Shown here: positions 1 to 12,000 of the stretch, in pieces
Numbering within the stretch: the first letter of the stretch is position 1
Layout of the letters: every line of letters starts with the position of its first letter
Origin: Entophlyctis helioformis
Taxonomy: Eukaryota > Chytridiomycota > Chytridiomycetes > Chytridiales > Chytriomycetaceae
Assembly (NCBI GenBank): GCA_025526915.1
Contig: JAHLKH010000419.1
Span: 1 to 13,402, forward strand
DNA length: 13,402 nucleotides
Direction: 5' to 3'
Notes under the pieces: generated by a model
Seen by the model: only the letters and a program-made list of their open reading frames with translations
Database searches by the model: none
Told to the model about the DNA's origin: nothing
Position numbers and translations under genes: made by a program

Positions 1-3000
1 GGATCTGTCGCCTGCCCAGTTGCAAACACTTGCCGAGTTTGCTCACGGACCGACATGCCGCACACATACGATCTTGTCACAACGCGATTGAGGCGTGCGC
101 TGCTCTCAACGCCGATGCTGTTGCCTGGATGACGGCACCTCGACCGTCACATACGCACAGCTGGATGCACGCGCCAACCAGGTCGCTCATCTGCTGCAGT
201 CGCACGGCGCCACTCGCGAGGTCTGTTGCGCTCATTGTGACGCGGTCGATCGAGTTTGTCGTTGGACTGCTCGGCGTGCTCAAGTCTGGCGCTGCATTCG
301 TCCCCATCGAGGCATCCACGCCAGCCGACCGCATCAGCTACATGCTCGAGTCGTGCAATGTGGGCATGTGCTCACGACGGCAGCAGCAGCACACGCCGTG
401 CCATCGACGTACGGCGGACTTGTGTTCCAGCTGGACGCTCTTCCCTCGGATCTGCCGACCACCAAGGCAGCCGAGATTGCGACGGCCGATGCACTCGCAT
501 ACACCATCTTCACATCAGGCACGACCGGACTGCCCAAGGGAGTGCTGATCGAGCATGGCGGCGTCTACGAGCGCATTGTCCACCATCCACTTTTCAGTCA
601 TCTGGCACCAGGCATCAACATGTCGCAGACATACACAGTCGGATTCGATGCCTGTCTCCAAGAAGTGTTCTCTGCGCTTACGACCGGAGCGACTCTGCTC
701 CTGTTCGCCAAGGAGTCTATCTGGACATGATTGCCAAGGCCAACGTGCTTTCGATCTCGCCAAGTGGTCTGCAGCAGATTGCGCCACTCGACTACCCGAA
801 CCTGCAAGTCGTTCTTCTTGGCGCTGAGGCATCTCCACAGCCGCTCGTTGATCTGTGGGCAAAGCACGTCAAGCTGTACTCGGACTATGGACCGACTGAG
901 ATTACGATTCTCGCAACAGCGACATCGCAGCTGCTGCCAGGATCGCATGTGACGCTCGGCAAGCCGCTTGCAAACACGCGCATCTACGTGCTTGACGACC
1001 AGCTGCGCAGTCCCCGTCGGCATCAAGGGCCGTCTGTTCATTGGCGGTGTTGGCATTGCGCGCGGATACTTGAACCGTCCCGACTTGACAGCCGAGAAGT
1101 TTGTGGCGGACATCAGCCAGCCAGACACACGCATGTACGACACGGGCGACATTGGACGATGGAACGCCGACGGCCAGATCGAGTATCTCGGCCGCAGCGA
1201 CGATCAAGTCAAGGTCAAGGGATACCGCATTGAGCTTGAGGAGGTGTCCAAGGTGCTGCAGCAGTGTGCAGGAGTGCAAGGCGTTGTGACGATGGTGCGC
1301 GATGGAGCGATTGTTGCGTTTGTGACGCCGGCGAGTGTTGCTGTTGAGGCTGTGCTTGAGCACGCACACGGAAAGCTGCCGCAGTACATGGTGCCGTCCG
1401 CGATTGTGCTGTTGGAGACGATTCCGATGAACGTCAACGGCAAGGTGAGCAAGCGATGGAAGCGGTCATTTGAGTGATGGTGACGAGGAAGATGACGCTG
1501 ACACATGGATTGATGATGGCGGTTTGGGATGAATGGCAGGCGGACAAGAAGGCACTCGCCGCCATGGACGTTGTGATTGTCGTCGAGAGCCTGTCGAGCG
1601 ATGCCGAGATGCGCATGGCAGCCGTGTGGGCCGATGTGCTTGGCGTGCCGGTCGAGTCGATCGGCCGCAACACGTCGTTCTTTGCACTCGGTGGCGACTC
1701 CGATCTCGGCCATCAAGACGGCGACAGCCTGCCAGCGTGCGGGTCTGCCGATCACCGTGCCGCAGCTGTTCAAGACACAGACGCTGTCACGCTCAGCCGC
1801 ACTCGCCGACAAGGCAGCCTCGTCTGGCGACTCTGGCTCTGACAGCACGCCAGTTTGGCCGGCTGCTCTCTTCGCAGGACACGCTCGATGAGATTGCCAG
1901 CCGACTGGCCGACCGACTCGGAGTGGATGCCATCGACCATGGACCGCATTCCCCGCCACGCCGCTGCAGTCTGGCATGGTTGCAGCGACGATCCAGGATG
2001 CATCGGCGTATATCAACCAGGTGCCACTGCAAGCCACGCAGGCGATCGATGTGGCTGCACTCGAGGCGGCATTCCGCACGCTTGTGCAGCACCACGCCAT
2101 CCTGCGCACGTCGTTTGTGCCGACATCGACTGCCGGCATTGTGCAGGTTGTGCGGCCGCAGATCGACGAGCGTGATGTTGCACTCGAGCGTGTCACTCTC
2201 ACAGCCGACATGGACATTGCCGCGTTCCTCGACCAAGACAAGGCTCGTGGCTTTGCCGTCGGCGACAAGCACTGGATCCGCCTGTCGCTGCTGACCCACA
2301 CGGCGACTCGCACCTGTTGTTGTGCTCACGATCCACCACACGCTGTACGACGGCTGGTCACTGCCGATGATCGTGGGAGACTGCTTGCAGCATATGGCGG
2401 CCACGCACTCGAGGAGCGACCCGCATTCCGGTCTGTGGTGGACTACATCGCCGCACAGGATGCAGCCGCCACCGAGTCGTTCTGGCGCGAGTACCTTGCC
2501 GGTGTTGCACCAGCCGAGCCACTGTCGCTTGGCAAGTGGGACTCTGAGGATGCCTCCGAGGACAAGCCGCTGTCGCTCGAGTGCAGCCTGCCGATGCCGC
2601 AGATGCAGGCGGCGTGCAAGGCGGCAGGCGTCACGGTCGCCGTGTTCCTCAAGGCGCATGGGCCATGACGCTGCGCAAGTACAACCGATCCAGCGATGTC
2701 GTGTTTGGCCAGGTGTGTCGGCCGTGACATTCCCGTTGCTGGTGCCGACCGGTGAGTCGCATGCTGTTGTTGCTGCTTGTGGTTGTGTGTGCATGGCTGA
2801 TGACTGGAACCTCGCACATGCATCCTTGACTGCAGCATTGTTGGAGCCATGATCAACACCGTGCCGTGCAGAGTGCGCATCGACTCGGATGGCACTGATG
2901 CAGCCGATGTCCTGCGTGCCGTGCAGTCTGACCACGGACAGATGCTGCCACACTCGCACACGGGTCTGATCGACGTGCACAATGGAGCGGCCTCGCATCG

Positions 3001-6000
3001 GACGCCAAGCTGTTCCAGACACTGTTGTGTTTGAGACCTGCCAGAGGACGACCGTCTGTCTGGCGATGCCTGCCAGCTGCCGTTCAGCCAAGTTGATCAC
3101 AAGATCGTCGCGTCATTGCGTACGATTTGAGCTGATCATGTTCCCGCACTGACGGCTCACCTGACGGCACTGTACTTTGCAAGCTGTCGCACACGCAGGC
3201 GTCGTCGATCCTGGCCGAGTTTGACTTCACGGTCGGCCAGCTTGCAGCCGCAGTCGTATCCAAGTCGTCGATCGAGTCGCTGTGGGATCTGTCGCCTGCT
3301 CAGATGCAGCTGCTCACGCACACAGCTTCGGACCACTCGTGGATCTGCCTACGAGGCAGTGCACCACGGCTTCGAGGCACGCCAGTGGAGCATCCCGACT
3401 GGACGGCCGTCGAGTACGGCGACGAGTCGATCACGTATGGCGAACTGGACAAGTGCGGCACTCTGCTTGCCAACCAGATCGTCGCACTTGGCGGCATTGG
3501 CGTTGGCTCGCGCGTCGCAGTGATCATGCAGCGATGCCTCGAGTTCCCGCTTGCACTGCTCGCTGTGCTCAAGACTGGCGCGACGATTGTGCCGCTCGAC
3601 TCCAAGTTCCCAGCCGAGCGCATCCGGTTCATTCTCGCCGATGCCGGCGTGACGGTTGTGCTGCGACCGAGTCTGAAGCGAGCCATCGACCAAGCTGCAG
3701 CTGCCATCCACCGTGCGAGTGGATGGTGTCGCCGATGCTCTCCAGACAGCCGCATCACCAAGGACCCGTCGCATTCCAGGCATCGGCTGACAAGCAGCAC
3801 GCGCATCTCGATCGGATGTGTTCATGATCGTGTACACGTCAGGCTCGACGGGCAATCCCAAGGGCGTCCAGTGCCGCACGGTGGTCGTCAACGTCATTGC
3901 GCCACGCCAGATCGGATGTACCCGGCTCGTCATGCCAGTTCATGGCCATGGATTCGACGTTGCCATGGGAAGTTGGGGTCGCTGCTGCAGGATGCACGCT
4001 CGTTGCTCGGAGGAGGATGCATTCGAGAAATCCACGTCGACTGCATGCACATCACACCGACCGGTCTTCGCAGCTCGGTCACCCGCCAGTTCCCAACCTA
4101 AGCAATGTGATTGCGTGGCGAGGCTGCCCAAGAGCTCAAGGATCTGTGGTCGTCCAAGTCATTCAGAACGATGTACGGACCACGGAGACCGATCATGTCG
4201 CACGCCGGCAAGCTCCGTTGGCGATGACATCACAATCGGACCTGCCACGAACAACGCTCGTGCTACATCTTGACGAGCAGCAGCGCCGCGTCCTGCTGGG
4301 TGATGGCGAGATGTTCATGGCGGATTGGGCGTCCGCCTGGATACATCAACCTCCCGAGATGACGGCCGACAGTTCCTGGCCGATCCGTTGCGAGGCGAGT
4401 TGCAGCCAATGTGGCAGCCGCATGTTCAAGACGGGCGATCTCGGACGCATGCTTCCCGACGGCCGCTTCGAGATCATGGACGCCGCGACGACCAGGTCAA
4501 GCTCAAGGGATACCGCATTGAGCTGGACGAGGTTGCAGCCGCACTGATGAAGCACCCGCGTGTGACGGCAGCCGCAGCGATGCAAGGACAAGACGCACCT
4601 GGTTGGATTGTGACACCCGCCGACATTGACGCCGACGAGCTGCGCGATGTGGTGTCGAGCACCTGCCAGCGTACATGGTGCCTGCCGTGTTTTGGGACTG
4701 GACGCCATGCCGACCAACGCCAACGGCAAGACGGACAAGAAGGCACTCGCAGCCATGGACGTTGTGATTGCTGTCGAGGACCTGTCGAGCGATGCCGAGA
4801 TGCGCATGGCAGCCGTGTGGGCCGATGTGCTTGGCGTGCCAGTCGAGTCGATCGGCCGCAACACGTCGTTCTTTGCACTCGGTGGCGACTCGATCTCGGC
4901 CATTCGTCTTGTTGCCAAGGCCAAGACCGCCGGCTTCGCCATCCCCACAGCCCAGATCTTCAAGTGCCTCGGCCTGTCGTCGCTCACTGCCGCCGCCAAG
5001 TCGTTGCCACTGTTGATGCCGCACAGCTGTTTGCGCCAGTCTCTGGCTCGGTGCCCGTGACGCCCCGTCCAGCACAAGTTCTTCAACCACCGTGGCTGGA
5101 CATCAACCACTTCAACCAAGGCTTTGTTGTCAAGCCGCGCGATGCTCTCGACGCTGCGTCTCTGCGCTCGGCCATCGCTGCACTTGCCACGCACCACGAC
5201 GTGTTCCGCACACGATACACGCGCACGTGGATGCTGTATCTGGCACCGTGGCTTGGTCGCAGCACATTCTCGGCACCCGACGCCATTCCCACCGTCATGT
5301 GCCGTTTGTGCGCTTGCATCTGTCGACGCCTCGAAGCTGCCGTGCGCAGCGTGCAGCAGTCGCTGTCCTCACCGACGGCCCCGTCTTTGCAGCATCGCTG
5401 TTTGGTCTTCCCGACGGCACGCAGCGTCTGCTGTTCACAGCACACCATCTGGTCGTGGATCTCGTGTCGTGGCGCATCCTGCTGGACGACCTGCAGACGC
5501 TGCTGACTGGCGGCTCGCTGCCGCCCAAGACGCTCTCGTTCAAGGCGTGGTCGGAGCAGCAGACCGAGTTTGCGGCCCAGCTCGATGCCGCCAGCATTGC
5601 CAAGTGGGACGCATTCATGGGTCGCGACGACGGCTTTGGCAAGCAGCCCGATCTGGCGTCTGCCGATGGTGCTTCCGTGGCATCCAAGGTCCACAGCAGT
5701 CCGCGGCATCGTGGATGCATCGGTCACCAGCCAGCTGGATGCCGCCAACATGCCGTATGGCACCAACTCCAGGACATTGTGCTTGCTGCGCTCACATTCG
5801 CACTGGCCGATGTGCGGTCGTCGGCGGACAGCAACGGCATCCACCAGCTGTGCATCGATCTCGAGGGCCACGGACGCGAGCCATGGACTGACGGCCGACA
5901 TCACCAACACGGTCGGCTGGTTCACGACGGTCTACCCCGGCCATGTTCACCGCGTCTCGCGAGTCGCACATTGGCGATGTGCTGCGGCAGGTCAAGCACA

Positions 6001-9000
6001 AGCTGCGCAGTGTGCCGCACAAGGGACTGTCGTACGGCGCCATCAAGCACCTTGCGCCATCCAGCGACGCCACGGCAGCCATCCAGTCCATGCCGGCCAC
6101 CGCGTGTCGTTCAACTACCTCGGCGGTTCCAGTCTCTCGAGGGCGACGATGCGTTCTTTGCCATGGAACACGCTCGAGGAGACTGGTCCGTCAACCCAGA
6201 CGACAAGCGTTCCACCCGTGGCATAACAGTGTTTCACGAGGATCCAGCTTGTGTTGGCTGTGACTCGAAGAGTTCATGATGACGGCAGAGATGCTCGATT
6301 CATGGATGCGCAGTGGTCAGTGTGGATGCAGCGCATTGTTGCGCACTGCACAGACCTGCGACGATCGGCGGTCGCGTTGCTTGCCGATTGCCGTGCTGCC
6401 GTCCGAGTCTGCGCTTGCCGAGCAGAGTCCGAGGCTTCACTGTCTTGGACTGCGGCCGGTGGATGTGGACGACATGTACCCGTCACGCCGCTGCAGCTTG
6501 GATTCCTGTCAGCGATGATGCGCGACCCGAGCGAGTACGTGTGCAGGCAGTGCTGACATCCGCGGCGATCTGGACATTGCGACGCTCCAGGAGGCGTTTG
6601 GGGCAGTTGCAGCACAGTTCCCGATCATGCGCACGGCGTTTGTTCGACAAGCGTGGTCTGATCCAGGTTGTTGCAAGGCGGACCACAGTGAGTGGACACG
6701 CAGTGCGGACACGTGGTCTGTTGAGACGCAGATCGCTGATGCCAAGACAAACGCATTCCTTGCATCCGACCGTCAGCGCGGCTTCAGCATGGCAAGCAAG
6801 TCGTTCCAGAGATTCCACAGCGTCGCGCTTGCAGGTGAGATGTAGATTGCCTTGATGACGCCTGCATGTATATGAGATGGCATGTGCTGACTGCCATCGA
6901 TGCACTCGACATTCCACACGCCACAGATGGCCGTGTCCGCCTATTCTGGACGCAGCACCACTCTGTCACGGATGGATGGTCGTCGCCCATTGTCACAGGC
7001 AACCTCATCCGAGCATGCATTGGCCAACCGGTGGTTGCCGAGGGAGCCTCGTTCCGTGACTATGTCGAGTGGCAGATCGGCCAGTCTCCCGAAGCCAGCC
7101 AGGCTTTCTGGACCGAGTCGCTGTCGCAAGTTGCCCAAAACGTCCAAGCTCTCGCTTCCCAAACCCGATGCTGCTGCACTTCTTGGTCCCAAGTACAAGC
7201 GCTTCGAGGAGTCCGTGACGCTCGAACGACTCAATGAGGTATGCAAGACGCAGGGAGTCACGGTGTCGACGCTGTTGCGTGCCGCCTGGGCCATGACATT
7301 GCGGCACTACACACGCAACGAGCACGTCGTGTTTGGCTCAGTTGTGTCGGGACGCGACGGCGGCATCGACGGTCTGGGCCAAACGGTTGGTGTGCTCATC
7401 AACACGATCCCTGTGCCGGCACGCCTCACGGACGACATGACGGCGTCGCAGCTGCTTGCATCGATGCAGTCCTTGTCAGCGGATGCCATGACGCATTCGC
7501 ACTGCTCGCTTGTGGACGTGCAGCGCTGGTCAGGCGTTCCAACGACGGACAAGCTGTTTGACACGATCATGGTGTTTGAGAACTATCCTACGGGCGACAT
7601 TGACGGTGTACAGCTGCCATTCAGCTTCGAGGGCGTGAATTTCCAAGAGTTTGTCGACTACCCTCTGACAATTGCGATTGAGCAAGACGGAAACAAGCTC
7701 AGGACGACATGCAAGTATGCGGCACATCAAGTCGACGCCACCGTGGCACGGTCAATGATCCACAAGTTCACTTCGATTCTCGAGCAGCTTGCGGGCGATT
7801 TTGCGATGGACAGCATGACGATGGACAAGCTGAAGGTTGCAGACTTGGACAAATTGACAGTCACAGAGCAGCAGCTGCTCGACGCACACAGCTTCGGACC
7901 ACTCGTGGATCTGCCATACGAGGCAGTGCACCACGGCTTCGAGGCACGCGCTGCCGAGCATCCCGACTGGACGGCTGTCGAGTACGGCGACGAGTCGATC
8001 ACGTATGGCGCGATGGACAAGTGCGGCACTCTGCTTGCCAACCAGATCGTCGCACTTGGCGGCATTGGCGTTGGCTCGCGCGTCGCAGTGATCATGCAGC
8101 GATGCCTCGAGTTCCCGCTTGCACTGCTCGCTGTGCTCCAAGACCGGCGCGACGATTGTGCCGCTCGACTCCAAGTTCCCAGCCGAGCGCATCCGGTTCA
8201 TTCTCGCCGATGCCGGCGTGACGGTTGTGCTGTCGACCGAGTCTGAACAAGAGCACATTGACAAGCTGCAGCTGCCATCCACCGTGCGAGTGGTGATGGT
8301 GTCAGCCGATGCTCTCCAGACAGCCGCATCAGCCAAGGACACCGTCGCATTCCAGGCATCGGCTGACAAGCAACACGCCGCATCTCGATCGGATGTGTTC
8401 ATGATCGTGTACACGTCAGGCTCGACGGGCAATCCCAAGGGCGTCCCAGTGCCACACGCCGGTGTTGTCAACGTCGTCGCATTCACCGCTCGGCTGATGG
8501 GATTGCAGCCTGGATACCGAGTTGCGCAGTTCATGGCCATTGGATTCGACGCCTGCCAACGCGAGACCTGGTCTGCTTTGACCCACGGCTGCACTCTTGT
8601 GCTCCGCGAAGAGGACGCGTTCAAGACAGCAGCATCAGTCGACGCACTCATCATCACGCCCACCGGTCTGTCGCATCTCGGCTCGCCTTCGCAGTTCCCT
8701 AACATCAAGACGCTGACCGTCAGTGGCGAATCGTGTCCCGCGAAGCTCAAGGATCTGTGGTCGCAACAAGCGCAGCTCGCCAACTTCTATGGACCGACGG
8801 AGATCACGCTCATCTCACATGCAGCGATTCTTTCACCGGCTGCAGATGTGACAATCGGCGGCCCTCTCCCGAACATGGCGTCGTACATCCTTGACGAGCA
8901 GATGCGCCGTGTTCCTGCTGGTGTGATGGGCGAGATGTTCATTGGCGGCATTGGCGTGTCGCCTGGATACATCAACCTTCCCGAGATGACGGCCGACAAG

Positions 9001-12000
9001 TTCCTGGCCGATCCGTTTGCGAGCGGCGAGTTTGCAGCCAAGTGTGGCAGCCGCATGTTCAAGACGGGCGATCTCGGACGCATGCTTCCCGACGGCCGCT
9101 TCGAGATCATTGGACGCCGCGACGACCAGGTCAAGCTCAAGGGATACCGCATTGAGCTGGACGAGGTTGCAGCCGCATTGATGAAGCACCCGCGTGTGAC
9201 GGCGGCGGCAGCGATTGTCAAGGACAAGACGCATCTGGTTGGCTTTGTGACACCGGCCGACATTGATGCCGACGAGCTGCGCGATGTGGTGTCCGAGCAC
9301 CTGCCGGCGTACATGGTGCCGGCCGTGTTTGTGGGACTGGACGCCATGCCGACCAACGCCAACGGCAAGACGGACAAGAAGGCACTCGCCGCCATGGACG
9401 TTGTGATTGTTGTCGAGAGCCTGTCGAGCGATGCCGAGATGCGCATGGCAGCTGTGTGGGCCGATGTGCTTGGTGTGCCGGTCGAGTCTATCGGCCGCAA
9501 CACGTCGTTCTTTGCACTCGGTGGCGACTCGATCTCGGCCATCAAGACGGCGACCGCCTGCCAGCGTGCGGGTCTGCCGATCACGGTGCCGCAGCTGTTC
9601 AAGACACAGACGCTGTCACGCTCAGCCGCACTCGCCGACACGGCAGTCTCGTCTGGCGACTCTGGCTCTGACAGCACGCAAGTGTGGCCGGCTGCCACTC
9701 TCTCTCAGGACACGCTCGATGAGATTGCAGCCGACTGGATCGACCGACTCGGAGTGGATGCATCGACCATGGACGCATTCCCGGCCACGCCACTGCAGTC
9801 TGGCATGGTTGCAGCCACGATCCAGGATGCATCGGCGTATATCAACCAGGTGCCACTGCAAGCCACACAGGCGATCGATGTGGCTGCTCTCGAGGCGGCA
9901 TTCCGCACGCTTGTGCAGCACCACGCCATCCTGCGCACATCGTTTGTGCCGACATCGACTGGCAGCATTGTGCAGGTTGTGCGGCCGCACATCGACGAGC
10001 GTGATGTTGCACTCGAGCGTGTTGCTCTCACAGCCAGCATGGACATTGCCGCGTTCCTCGACCAAGACAAGGCTCGTGGCTTTGCCGTCGGCGACAAGAA
10101 CTGGATCCGCCTGTCGCTGCTGACCCACACGGCCGACTCGCACCCTGTTGTTGTGCTCACGATCCACCACACACTGTACGACGGCTGGTCACTGCCGATG
10201 ATCATGGGAGACATGCTTGCAGCATATAGCGGCCACGCACTCCAGGAGCGACCCGCATTCCGGTCTGTGGTGGACTACATCGCCGCACAGGATGCAGCCG
10301 CAACCGAGTCGTTCTGGCGCGAGTACCTTGCCGGTGTTGCACCAGCCGAGCCACTCTCGCTAGGCAAGTGGGACTCTGACGCCATATCCGAGGACAAGCC
10401 GCTGTCGCTCGAGTGCAGCCTGCCGATGCCGCAGATGCAGGCGGCATGCAAAGCGGCAGGCGTCACGGCGGCCGTGTTCCTCAAGGCGGCATGGGCCATG
10501 ACGCTGCGCAAGTACACGCGATCCAGCGATGTCGTGTTTGGCCAGATCACGTCTGGCCGTGACATTCCCGTTGCTGGTGCAGACCGGTGAGTCTCTTGTT
10601 CTATTCTTCTCTGGCAGCCTGACAGCTGCTCGCCTATAGACACTGACACCATTGCCATTCTCGCAGTATCATTGGCCCGCTCATGAACGCCATGCCGTGC
10701 AGAGTCGACTTTTCCAGCCTTGGCGACGGCAACAACGGTCTGGTCTCTGTTCTCCAGGCGATGCTGCAAGACCACTCGCGCTGCCTGCCGTTCTCGCAAA
10801 CCAACGTCCTCGATCTGTCCAAGTGGGCAAATCTCTCTGCACGTGCCAAGGTCTTCAACAGTCTCGTTGTTGTCCAGAACCTGCCTGATCGTGGATCGTC
10901 TGATGCGTTTGAGCCAAAGTCGCTGAGGACGCACTACCACACACCGGCCAACTCGATCGAAGTCTACATCGAGCCAAGCACCTCACACGTGTTCATGTAT
11001 GTGATGTTCAACCCTCAGGATATGTCGCACACACAGGCGTCGTCAATCCTGGCCGAGTTTGACTTCACGGTCGGCCAGCTTGCATCTGCAGTCTCATCCA
11101 CATCGTCGATCGAGTCGCTGTGGCATCTGTCGCCTGCCCAGTTGCAAACACTTGCCGAGTTTGCACACGGACCGGTCATGCCGCACACATACGATCTTGT
11201 GCACAACGCGATTGAGGCGTGCGCTGCTCTCAACGCCGATGCTGCTGCTCTGGATGACGGCACCTCGACCGTCACATACGCACAGCTGGATGCACGCGCC
11301 AACCAGGTCGCTCATCTGCTGCAGTCGCACGGCGCCACTCGCGAGGTGTCTGTTGCGCTCATTGTGACGCGGTCGATCGAGTTTGTCGTTGGACTGCTCG
11401 GCGTGCTCAAGTCTGGCGCTGCATTCGTCCCCATCGAGGCATCCACGCCAGCCGATCGCATCAGCTACATGCTTGAGTCGTGCAACGTGGACCATGTGCT
11501 CACGACGGCAGCAGCAGCACACGCCCGTGCCATCCACGTACGGCGGACTTGTGTTCCAGCTGGACGCTCTTCCCTCGGATCTGCGACCACCAAGGCAGCC
11601 GAGATTGCCACGGCCGATGCACTCGCATACACCATCTTCACATCAGGCACGACCGGACTGCCCAAGGGAGTGCTGATCGAGCATGGCGGCGTCTACGAGC
11701 GCATTGTCCACCATCCACTTTTCAGTCATCTGGCACCAGGCATCAACATGTCGCAGACATACACAGTCGGATTCGATGCCTGTCTCCAGAAGTGTTCTCT
11801 GCGCTTACGACCGGAGCGACTCTGCTCCTGGTCGCCAAGGAATCTGTTCTGGACATGATTGCCATGGCCAACGTGCTTTCGATCTCGCCAAGTGGTCTGC
11901 AGCAGATTGCGCCACTCGACTACCCGAACCTGCAAGTCGTTCTTCTTGGCGCTGAGGCATCTCCACAGCCGCTAGTTGATCTGTGGGCAAAGCACGTCAA

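Larger units (their letters stand above)
1..2260 (+). repeat. Large direct repeat, copy 1 (A1-T1-start of C2)
   Basis: Matches 11123-13402 along its whole length, including the intron at the A/T junction. The differences are scattered, mostly silent substitutions and single-base indels; the net length difference is about 20 bp. The repeat is cut by both window ends and so may extend further on each side. Confidence 0.93.

Noticed and set aside
1793..3100. Long open frame on the minus strand (about 435 codons)
   Set aside because: It lies antisense to T1 and C2, whose motifs are clear on the plus strand. It is an expected shadow of GC-rich codon use, and similar shadows recur opposite the sister copies. 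No domain is recognisable in it.
4346..5197. Minus-strand open frame opposite A2, T2 and the E start
   Set aside because: Antisense of conserved NRPS motifs; no recognisable protein features or separate control signals.
6835..6876. Shorter 42 bp intron ending at TATATGAG
   Set aside because: The AG at 6925-6926 gives the correct C-domain spacing to HHSVTDG and a normal intron length; the short version leaves about 17 extra residues and is unusually small.
7752..8783. Minus-strand open frame of about 343 codons
   Set aside because: Exactly antisense to A3; composition shadow only.
8119..10590. A free-standing 823-codon gene
   Set aside because: It begins in the middle of A3 just before a one-base frame break and ends at a stop inside the C4 intron, so it is an internal run of the larger synthetase.
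10740..11020. Insertion sequence or other mobile element explaining the diverged C4 tail
   Set aside because: No terminal inverted repeats, target-site duplication or transposase-like frame; the stretch stays in frame with C-domain-like residues.
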